NCBI GenBank assembly: GCA_965240325.2
Contig: OZ251243.1
Span: forward strand, 124,001-188,000
Reading direction: 5' to 3'
Source of the DNA: Rebecca billardiae RCC1528
Lineage: Eukaryota > Haptophyta
Length of the DNA: 64,000 bases
The notes below the pieces were generated by a model. It saw nothing but the letters and a program-made list of their open reading frames with translations. It searched no databases and was not told the origin of the DNA. This document shows positions 29,193 through 37,901 of this stretch, piece by piece; position 1 is the stretch's first letter, and every line of letters begins with the position of its first letter. The position numbers and the translations under genes were made by a program.

Positions 29193-29912
29193 ATTGGGTA
29201 AACGCGAGCTCCAAGCGTCTCGAGCCCTGCTAAAAGCTCACCGGCACGTCCTCGGGCGCGTCGTCGGTGACGCCCACGAAGGCAATCTCGACCCTCGCTC
29301 CTCTGACGAGCGAAGCTAATCCTCCTGCCGCAACCAACTTTCGGTTGCGCAGGGTGACACGGCGTTTTGCGGCCCGGCTCGGGAATCTTGTAACCTTCCT
29401 GAGCCCCGCTTCCGTGCGTCCGCCAATCGCAGGCGTTACCGACGCACCGCCGTAAGCTCATCTTTCCCCCAGGTACTCGGTAATGTCATCGGACCTGGGT
29501 AAGCTGCGCACGGACCCATGATCCCGGATTCTCGATTCTCAAAACTGAGAATCCGGGCGTCCATGAATGAAGTGATCGAGTCCGTTGTTCCTTGGACTCT
29601 TCCACGATGGCGCCCGCCTGTGCCGCCGGCGTGCCATCCGTGCCGCGTGCGCCGGGCCGTACCGCCCGCGCACGCGCCGCGTCCGTGTCGCTCCGCGTCC
29701 GCGCTGCCGCGTCCGCGCTCCGCGTCCACGTCGCTCCGCGCCAGCGCTGCTGCGCTCGCGCTCCTGCCGCCGCGCGCGCCGCGCGCGCGCGCCGCCAGAG
29801 CCAGCCACTGCGTAGCTGATGCCGCCGGCCCGCCTGGTGCGGCGCCGGCCCTGACGTCCCAGCGGCGACGCCATCTGCTGAGATGCGCGCCCCAGGCTGC
29901 GTCAGCTCAACA
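29192..29912 (-). repeat. 5' LTR of copia element 2
   Basis: 721 bp, matching the 3' copy including the hairpin (here 29523-29533 and 29547-29557). Its last base (29192) is the A of the gag ATG. Confidence 0.95.
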
Positions 29913-29917
29913 CCTAT

Positions 29918-30164
29918 TGCTTTCGCCGCTGTCCGCAGGCGAACGCAAGCCGCCGGGTACGTATGTCCGTTTTCCCCCGGCGCTATTGGTCTAACGAGCA
30001 GTAACGACCTATCAGTTTACTGGTGCCGTTTGCTTTTGCACCTGTGTGGGACGACTCCCGCACCGCCCGCTCGTCCGCACGGACGACGCTGCTGACGACG
30101 TCCGCAGGGACACTGTGATAAGCCCCTGCGTGACCGGGGAACTGGTAAGGCGGAATAAACATCA
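29918..30164 (+). repeat. 3' LTR of copia element 1, right part
   Basis: 247 bp continuing the LTR after element 2. It matches 16835-17081 except T at 29921 where the 5' copy has A. The TATAT duplication follows. Confidence 0.95.
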
Positions 30165-30169
30165 TATAT

Positions 30170-30766
30170 GGATGCCGATATTCAGGATTTGCCATTATTT
30201 GTCGCCTGATGAGGAATGGGTTGGATGTGATGGGAGCGAGTGAATCGACAATCTTGCAATAATTCATGACCGCCCCGTGCCTCGCTTGTTTTGGCGCCCG
30301 CGCTCATGATAAAAGCTCGCATACGATCGTTCAAGATTGCGACGGTCTCCACTCTCCAATACCCACCCGATGCGAACGTATTCTGTGAGCGCCGCGACGG
30401 TGTGCCGGGGATCGGACGATCAGATTGTCCCGGTGCGCCAATCTACAGCGACTGCATGCAGGCTGATGTGCGCCGTGCGTGTGCGTGCCGTCACACCGTA
30501 GGCGAGTTGGTGTGCGCTTGCGGTCGGTGACCTGTGGGGCGGGGTATTACGGATCATCGCAACGCCGCCTGCTTAGCGGCCGTGCGAGCAATCGCGTGTC
30601 AGCCAGTGGCGGCACGTGTGTCGGTCTGCCGACTGATGCATCACCTGTGCTTTTTATTCTGAGTATATTCATGATATGTATTATAAATATAAATATTTAT
30701 ATATTATAACAAATTGCTCTGTGTTGCGACGCACTGAGCACGACATCATCCCGCGAATCGACGACA
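30170..30766. other. spacer between element 1 and the broken ORF
   Basis: AT-rich near 30650-30720 (TATAAATATAAATATTTATA). No gene seen. Confidence 0.45.
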
Positions 30767-32311
30767 TCAATGCTGCGCGCGCGCGCCGTACACATCGTCG
30801 CCGACCCAGTCGGCCGGCCGGGGCTCGGAGACGAACCGCGGGGCGCCGCGGACCGTGTGCGTCGCCGCGCGCTGTGCGGCCGGCCTGATCAAGGTCTCGT
30901 CCATCGCGCCGCAGAACTGACCGACCAGCAACAGCGTGGCCAGCTCAGCCGAGAACAGCATGCTTGGGAAGTTGTTCTTCACCGCGCGCTCGTGCGTGAG
31001 CTCGAGGTCCACGGCGCGCTGCGCGAGCGATGCGGGCACGCTGCCCGACTTCTCGAAGGCCATGTCGTGCACGCGGCAGCGCTCGAGGCGCGCGCGGAAG
31101 GTGCCCGCCCGGTGGAGCTGCGGCGCGATGCCCGGCGCGAGGGCCCCCGCGCGCTCGAGCTTCCCCTCGTGCGCGATGTGGTTGACCGGGGCGATCGCCT
31201 CGTCGCGCGCGCGCGAGGCGCGGCCCGCGGCGTCAAGCAGGCCGTGCGCGGCGATCAACCACGCCGCGCCGCGCACGACCTCGTGCTGCTGCACCATCGA
31301 GCCGTCCCCGCCGGGCCGCGCGGCGAGCGGCACGCTGCGCGTGTACGCGATCGTCGGGTCGCGAATGCCGCACGCGCCGCACACGTGCATCGTGACCGCG
31401 CCGTCCGCGCGCGCGAACGCCCCCGTGACGCGCGCCACGTCCGCGTCGGTGAGCTCCGCGCACGCGCGAATGTCCGCCTTGACCTCCACGACCGTGGCGG
31501 CGTGATCCGGCGCGTCGGGCGGGCGCGCGGCGAGGCGCATGCTGTTCGCCACGCGGAAGCCGCCCGTCGACGCGTGGTAGTCGTGCAGCAGCTGCAGCTC
31601 TGGCCGGCGCGTGGGGTTGCGCGTGCGTCGTGCGCGCTGCTGCCGCCGCGCGCCGTGTTGGCGCGCGACCGCGTCGGTCGCGGCGGGGTCGCGCGCCACG
31701 CGCGGGGCGGCTCGTTGCGCGCGGCGTGTGTCGCGACGCTCCGCGTTGCGCGCCTCGTCCACGTCGTTCAGCGTGCTCGCCAGCCGCGCGCGCAGCTGCG
31801 CGAGGCACGCGTCGAGCGCCGCCGGCGTCTCGCAGCTTGGGTGCGAGGCCGCGGGCGCGCGCGCGCCCGAACGCGTGGCGTCGTGCGGCTGCACGGCGAG
31901 ACGCGCCAGCTCGACAAACGGCTCGTCGCGCAGTTCGGACGCGCGCAGCCCGGCGACGCGCTCGTCCCAGCGCGCGACGTGTTTGGACAGCGCGTCCGAA
32001 ATGCGCGCGCCGCCCGCGTCGCCCACGCCGCGGTACCGGCGAATGAGAATGGCCAGGGCTGCACGCACGTTGGCGAACTGCGCTCACGCCGCCGCGCTCC
32101 GCTTCCTCATCTGCACGACACACGCCGCGTACAGCACGAACAAATCGATCTCGTGCACGACATCGCCAGCCGACGCGGCCATGTCGAGCACGGCGGTGAA
32201 GACACTCTCGTCGCCCTCGTCGAGGCGGGAGTTTGGGGAAGGGCGTAAAGGCGGTACCGGGTAGGGGGTACCGTAAGATCGCCGCCAGATTTGTGGGAAT
32301 CGCAACGACAT
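30767..32311 (-). pseudogene. hypothetical ORF pair, possibly a decayed transposon-derived protein
   Basis: The main frame (32068-30767, 433 residues) has no ATG near its start and is preceded in another frame by a 75-residue ORF (32311-32084, MSLRFPQIWRR...). The two look like one coding region broken by a frameshift or an unresolved short intron. The product contains MHVCGACGIRDPTIAYTRSV, then HEGKLERAGALAPG and RAVKNNFPSMLFSAELATLLLVGQ. The CxxCG segment followed by a short linker faintly recalls the zinc-binding region upstream of Helitron helicases. I do not regard that as established. It lies next to a transposon-rich block. Confidence 0.4.
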
Positions 32312-32330
32312 CCCTATAGCGCGCGCTCAA

Positions 32331-33070
32331 AAAGGTAACGACATGCGTTCTCGATTCCCGAGGCGTGCCTAATCAAAAAACGTTTGAGGCCCCATTCTTC
32401 GTATTCCTACTCCGGTATTACTTTGGACAGCAGTAGGTGACACCCAATTAAAGGGGGTCGGAGCTGGGTCTCCCAGGGCTTTGTCACGAATTAAAATTGT
32501 TTAAAGCTGTGTTCACCAGAATTAGATGCGATTATTTTATGATAGACAGTCTGCGCGTCAGCGGGTCGGCCCAGCAGCGCAGCGGCACTTGCGTGCTGGG
32601 CCGCGGTCGCGGCGCCACTGCGGGCGCCGCGCCCCACGGCGCCGCCCCGCGCCGCCGCGTGGCGCCGTCAGGCCGCGTGGTCAGCGCGGGCGGCACCGCC
32701 AGGTGAGTGCCGTCCGGTCGGAAAGCGAAGTTCCGGCGTGATGTCGCTCGCAACCCGTGCCCGATAGGCGAGTAGTCGGACACACCACGCCGTGCGGGGC
32801 AGCCTGCAGCGGCGCAGCGGCCACGTCAGAGGACCCGCGGAGATGCACTGAGAGACCGAGTCAGACTGCCGACCGGCCGCGCAGTCCGTGAAGGGCGCAT
32901 TGCGAGGCCAGCGTTGCTCAGTGCGTCGTCGCGCCGAGCACGGGGGCGGGCCGTCAACGCCGCAGCGGGTAGGAGTGCATACCGGGCGGAGGGTGCGGAC
33001 GTGCGGCCCAGGTGCGTGCGTGCATCACACTCGCGAGGTTGGAGACAGCGGCGATCGGCAGTCGGAGTCA
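32331..33070. other. 3' flank of the receiver-cyclin gene
   Basis: No supported gene. The 32330-32530 segment has lower GC than the window average and would suit a 3' end or spacer. Confidence 0.4.
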
Positions 33071-34952
33071 TCACGCGACGCCCATGGCCTTGCGCATCTC
33101 TGCAGCCGTGCCCACTGTCTGCCGCTGGCCGCGGCCGCGCGTCTGCAGGTGCGCGCGCGGCGAGCGGCGCGCCGATTCGGGCGTCACCTCCTCCTCCTCC
33201 GCGTCGTCGCACTCGGCGCACTCCGCCGAGTCGTGCGCGTTCGTGCGCAGTGACGACTTGAGCAGCCCTCTGCCCGCGCCGCGGTGCGCGAGCGCCCGTC
33301 GAGAACAGAAGGGACACGCGGAGTGGTGCAGGGCGAGGAGCTCCATCGAGTAGAGCGTGAAGGTGGACTGGCGCACCACCATCGCGTAGTCCGTGAGCTG
33401 CAGCAGCGCCATCTCCAGCCGGTGCAGCTCCACCGCCGAGAGGTGGTACATCTTCAGCGCGGAGACGAAGTCCTCCACCCACACCTGCTCGTCGTCTGCG
33501 CGCGCACAGGCGATGAGGCAAGGCGCACACGCACGCGCACACGCACACGCACACGCACGCGCGCGCGCGAGCACGCGCAGGCGGGCGGGCGGGCGGAGGG
33601 AGAGCGCGTGAGGGACGGCGGCGGCGGCGGCGGGTGCGAGGGGCGCGCGCGGGGCTGCCGCCGCGCGCCCTCTCCGCGCGCGCACAGTGCGCCTTGGACG
33701 CGACGATGATCGAGGTGAGCAGCAGACTCTTCCAGTTTGTGTGGCTGAGCCGCAGCCCGGAGCGGCGCGTCGCGCGCTCGAGGAAGATGACGGCCTCGAT
33801 GGCGACGGGCATGTCGAGCGTGTTGTTGATGATCAGCACCATCAGGAAGCGGTAGATGCGCTCGGGCGTCGCGCGCGGCGCCACCTCGCCCGGCGCCACC
33901 TGCTCCTCGAAGAGAGCCGCCGCCTGCGCGTCGGGCGCGCGGGCGCGCGGGCGCGCGCGCGGTGGCGGCGCGTCAGCCGGTGGCGGCGGCGGCGGCGGCG
34001 GCGGCGGGGGTGCGGTTGCGCGCGAGGGGGCGCGCGGCGGCGGGCCGGGTGCGCGGCGCGCGCGCGCGCGCGCGCGCACGTCCTCGAGCTCGGGCGTCAT
34101 CTGCTCCTTCACCACCTCGCGGTCCGTCGTCTCGACGTGCACGGCGAGCGCGAGCGCCGCGCCCATCGCCAGCGCGTGCACGGCCGCTGACGTGTGCGAC
34201 CAGTCCACGTCAGACCCGCCCGCGCCGACGGCGGCGGGCGGGGCGGCGCCCGCGCCGGCGCCCGCGCCGGCGCGCGCGATCGAACGGGCGCCGGAGACGC
34301 GCTGCCGCGGCGCGGACGCCGCCCGTCTCCGCTCCGCCGGCTGCCCGTCCGCGGCCGCCCAGGAGGGCGCCGCCTGCGCGGCCGCGTGGTGCACGTCGAG
34401 CGAGCACGAGAGCAGCGCGTTCGCGACGCGGCTGGCCTGCGAGGCGGCGTGCAGCGTGACCTGCGGCCGGCCGGGCAGGCGGCGCCCGTCGCGCGTCGCG
34501 TCCGCCTGGAAGTACGGCCGCAGCACCGTGCGCCGCACCGGCTTGGAGAGCACGGCGGTCGCGCCCATGCTCTCGCACTTGAGCCGCTGCTCGTCGGTCG
34601 CGCAGCCGGTCACCATCACGATCGAGCAGGGCCAGCCGGAGGAGGTGAGCAGGCTGAGCAGCGCGTCGCCGGGCGCCTCGGGCATCACGATGTCGCAGAA
34701 GATGCGCGTGAACGTCACGCACCCGTTGTCGCCGATGTCGGTCTGCAGCGCCTTGAGGCCCTCGGCGACCGACGAGCACGTCGTCACCGCGACGCCGAGC
34801 GCGGTGAGGAGCGACTCGAGCCGGCGGCGGGCGACGGGGTCGTCGTCGATGATGAGAGCGGTCGGCGTGGCCGTGAAGATCGCGCCCGACGCCACGCCCG
34901 TCGTGGGCACGACGCCGCGCTCGGCGCGGTCGCTAACGCGCGCGTGCACCAT
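33071..34952 (-). CDS. response-regulator receiver domain fused to a PHO80-like cyclin
   Basis: Exons (complement): 34952-33686 and 33495-33071, with a GT-AG intron (GTGCGCGC...GCAG), giving 563 residues. Residues about 30-148 form a complete receiver domain: acidic pocket IIDDD (34-38), phosphoacceptor D87 in FCDIVMPE, T115 in IVMVTG and K137 in LSKPV. A low-complexity linker (about 150-345, with a poly-Pro run) leads to a cyclin box at about 364-475: PERIYRFLMVLIINNTLDM, FLERATRRSGLRLSHTNW, LLTSIIVASKAH, VWVEDFVSALKMYHLSAVEL. This follows the P/U-type (PHO80) cyclin pattern, with the intron inside the box. The C-tail has two Cys pairs (CPFC, CAEC) and an acidic run. The likely job is to make a cyclin-dependent kinase answer a phosphorelay; the kinase partner and upstream histidine kinase are unknown. 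Confidence 0.86.
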
Positions 34953-36855
34953 CGCTGGCGACGCTCACGCGGTGAGCTGCGGTGTGGCGCGCGGCGGGGG
35001 GCCGCGTGCGTGTGCGAGGAGGCGCGGTGTGCGCCTCGGCTGCTGCTGGCTGCCGGACGCGCTCGCTGGCGCAGCCCGTCGATGCAGCCGCTTGTTCGCG
35101 CGCGCTCGGAGCGAGGGCGCGAGGGTTGCGTTGCTGGGGCGACCGAGCCAGCACGAGTGAGATCAGACGGTTCGCAGGCTGCGCAAGGCGGGTTCGGGTA
35201 CAAAGATATGTCGAATATGACGATCGCTGGGTATGGATTATCAACTCCTCACCGAGGTCGGGGGGTGGGTCGCATGATTGCAGATATGGCCGGTAGGACC
35301 AGCTTCCCTAGGAGGGTCACCCCGAACGTGAACCGCTAATTACTTCTGAGAGTACGCGCGAGGGTTTCCGAAGAAGCACGGATGTATCGGCCCCGAACTG
35401 ACTAGTGAGATTGCAAGGAAGGCGTGCAAAAGTGCTGTAGGCCAACCAACCCCCGAGAAGGTGCGACAAAGATCTCACCACCCGAAGGGAAGATTTGGGC
35501 TTTTTGGGTTTTTTCGGATTCGTCAGAATGACGAGCGCAATCTAACACCCGAATACTTGGTAGGATACCGCCACAAACCAATTGATCAGCATGAATAGTG
35601 CTCAGACGACAGACGGTGATTCTGCATTAGCCTAATGAGGCGGGAACGATGAATCAGCTGACGGCATGGAGATTCCTCCATAGGTGTTGCCAGGTTGCGT
35701 CAATTCGTCCTCAAATTGTGCGTGATGATTACCCCAGATTCGGGGATGGGGCGAGGTATTCATATCCACCGCATTTGTCCGGAATTAGACGAAACGATAA
35801 GAACTCGACCTGGCCGGAGGTCAGTTCACCAGATCAAATATACCGCCTGGGTGTACTCAGCTTACTCATCGCTATGAATTTCGACGAAATGCTTCAATCC
35901 CCTATCTATATATCGTCCGGTGCCTTGGGCGGTCCGGTTGCGCAAAGCTCTGGCCGCGCGAGCCGACTGTCCCGATCATTGTGTGTCACGGTATGAGTGT
36001 GAGGTTGCTCACTGATGCATTATAACACTATTCACTGTGTCCTGCTGTTGATCTTTGAGGTCATACCAAGGTCAGTCCTGGGGCCGGAGCGTCTGCCTCG
36101 TCTCTCCCGCTGACCGACGCTGGCCGCTGCCGCTGGTCCGCCGCAGCGTGACTCTCCGAGACTCTCACTCAGTCGCAGCAGACATATCTAATGCCTGTAA
36201 TCATCAGAGACTGATTGCCACATGCTTATATTTATAATTGCTTAATGCTAGTTCACGCCAGCCCGCGGAGCGCCGAGCGGCCGGTCCACGGTCCAGGACG
36301 CGTAACAAGTCTCAGTCAACGACAACGAGCGCGGCCGCTCGTCACGCTTGGCCTCACTGCCGGTCGGCCGGCTGCCAGCGGTCCGCGCCCGTCGGGTGCG
36401 GGGGCATGGCGTCGGGCAGGGGCACGTGCGGCCCAGCGGGCCCCGAGGGCGGCATGGCGCCGTTGCTCCCAGCCAGCCGCGCGCGCGAGCGGCACCGCGC
36501 TGCGCCCAGCGCCTGTGAGCAGCGGTGTGGCGGCGGACGGGTGCCGTGCGCGTACCCGCCGCGCGGCAGCTGCCGCGTGCGGACGATTCTGGCCGCACGA
36601 CGTCCTCACCACCCCGGGGCGCCGAGCCTGCTGCCCACGCCTGACGCCACGGCAGACACGCCCCCGGCGGGGGCGGGGCGCGCCCGCCGCTCCGACCGCA
36701 ACCGTTGGGCGCGGGGCTGCGCGCCTTGCGCGCGCAGCCGAGCAAGCGGTGGCCGGTTCGCGCCGGCGGGATCCCCAGGGCGCGGGGGCGGGCGTGCCCA
36801 CGACACGCCGGGCGCGAGCCCCGCCGCGAGTGCGCCGGCCCGCACGCCCGCGCCG
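34953..36855. other. intergenic region upstream of the receiver-cyclin gene
   Basis: It contains the receiver-cyclin promoter and the 3' flank of the next leftward gene. Between about 35180 and 36240 the sequence is noticeably less GC-rich than the exons. Open frames are short and show no recognisable domain. Confidence 0.45.
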
Positions 36856-37488
36856 TCACGGCGCCGCGGGCCCGGCCTGGCGCGCGCGCTTGGCCGCCCT
36901 GGCCGCCTCCGCCTTGGCGCGCATGCGCTCGCGCATCTGCGCGCCAAAGTCGGCGGCGGCTGCGGACGAGGCCCCGGACGGGCGGGAGGGCGCGCCGGCC
37001 GGTGTGCTTGCGCCTCGACCAGCGCTCGGCTCGGACGCGCGTGCCCCGCCACCGCGTCCGCCCCGCACGCCGCCGCCGCTGCCACCGCGCCCAAAGTGCG
37101 CGCTCGGCGGCGCCGCGCCGAGCGCCGAGCCCAGCGAGGCCCAGCGTGCCACGCGCTCCGCCTCGACGTCCTCGCCGTCGAGCAAGTCGGCACCTCGCTC
37201 GTCGGCCGCGGCTGCTCCGGCGCTCGCGGCGCCCCGCGCGCGACCATCGCCTGCGCGCTGCGGCTCGCCCGGCGGGCGCTCGCCGAGCGCGTCGGCAAAC
37301 GCCGCCCAGCGCGCCGCGCGCTGCGCCTCCGTGTCCTCCGCGTCGTCGGCGCCGGCCTGCGCGCGGGGAGCCGCCGCAGGCGCCTCGCTGCTCGGAGCGT
37401 GTGGCGCGCCGTCCGCCTCGGCATCGCCGCGCGGCGTCGCCCCGTCCTCCGCGTCGGTCGCGTCCCTCGGGCGCTTGGCAGGCTCCAT
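36856..37488 (-). CDS. hypothetical Ala/Arg/Glu-rich protein with an internal duplicated motif
   Basis: The frame of 210 residues from ATG 37488 (MEPAKRPRDATDAEDG) is acidic at the start, with a basic KRPR patch resembling a nuclear signal. A motif occurs twice: EDTEAQRAARWAAFADALGE and EDVEAERVARWASLGSALG. A Gly/Arg stretch follows, and the protein ends in a charged helix, FGAQMRERMRAKAEAARAAKRARQ. No family recognised. It is head-to-head with the Kelch gene, with about 410 bp between start codons. The motif duplication and regular start argue that it is coding. Confidence 0.6.
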   Translation of the reverse strand: MEPAKRPRDATDAEDGATPRGDAEADGAPHAPSSEAPAAAPRAQAGADDAEDTEAQRAARWAAFADALGERPPGEPQRAGDGRARGAASAGAAAADERGADLLDGEDVEAERVARWASLGSALGAAPPSAHFGRGGSGGGVRGGRGGGARASEPSAGRGASTPAGAPSRPSGASSAAAADFGAQMRERMRAKAEAARAAKRARQAGPAAP

Positions 37489-37901
37489 CCTGCCCGGTCG
37501 AGTCAAAAGGGCGAAAAGGCCGTCGCTCGCGCCAATCTGGATCCGGGGAGTGTGAGCGGCATTGATCAAAAGCGAGATCGAACATGGCGCTTCGATAGGA
37601 GCGGCTCGACCCGAATTTGTAGTCGCCGGAGCACCGCGTTCGCGCCAGCCAATCACCACCCTGGCCAGTTGTCCCAGGAGTGGCCCGCGCGAGGTGTGTT
37701 CGGGGCGCTCTGGGCCACAAACGAGCCCTCTTTCTTCCAAAAAGATCATTTCGCCACGGCCTTCGCGCATCTCAGATCGCGCTCTCTCGGCCGGGCGGGT
37801 CCACCTGCCGCCTCGTACTCCCCCGGGCGGGTGCTGCCCCTGCGCCCGTCCCCGCCCGCCGCCCCCCTTGCGCGAGGCGCTCGTGCCGCGGCGCGGGGCC
37901 G
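37489..37901. promoter_or_regulatory. shared upstream region of a divergent gene pair
   Basis: 413 bp separate the ATG of the leftward hypothetical gene and the chosen ATG of the rightward F-box/Kelch gene, so promoter elements are probably shared. No specific element was identified. Confidence 0.4.

Larger units (their letters stand above)
22539..29912 (-). mobile_element. Ty1/copia LTR retrotransposon (element 2) inserted in the LTR of element 1
   Basis: A 7,374-bp minus-strand element with two 721-bp LTRs (29192-29912 is 5', 22539-23259 is 3') and a CCTAT duplication on each side (22534-22538 and 29913-29917). The LTRs begin TGTTGAGC and end CCCAATA on the coding strand, so TG...TA rather than TG...CA. 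I found no difference between the two LTRs by eye. Gag-protease and pol are open, so this is a young, structurally complete copy. Its sequence is clearly different from element 1, so it is a separate family rather than a duplicate. Confidence 0.95.
16681..30164 (+). mobile_element. Ty1/copia LTR retrotransposon (element 1), interrupted by element 2
   Basis: The element is bounded by TATAT direct repeats (16676-16680 and 30165-30169). It has a 401-bp 5' LTR (16681-17081, TG...CA) and a 3' LTR split by a second element into 22385-22538 and 29918-30164, which together also total 401 bp. By eye the two LTRs differ at one position (16838 versus 29921). The internal region encodes gag-protease and, in the -1 frame, integrase-RT-RNase H, in the copia order. 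A purine tract precedes the 3' LTR. The coding frames are open, but the split 3' LTR should prevent normal mobilisation. Confidence 0.95.
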
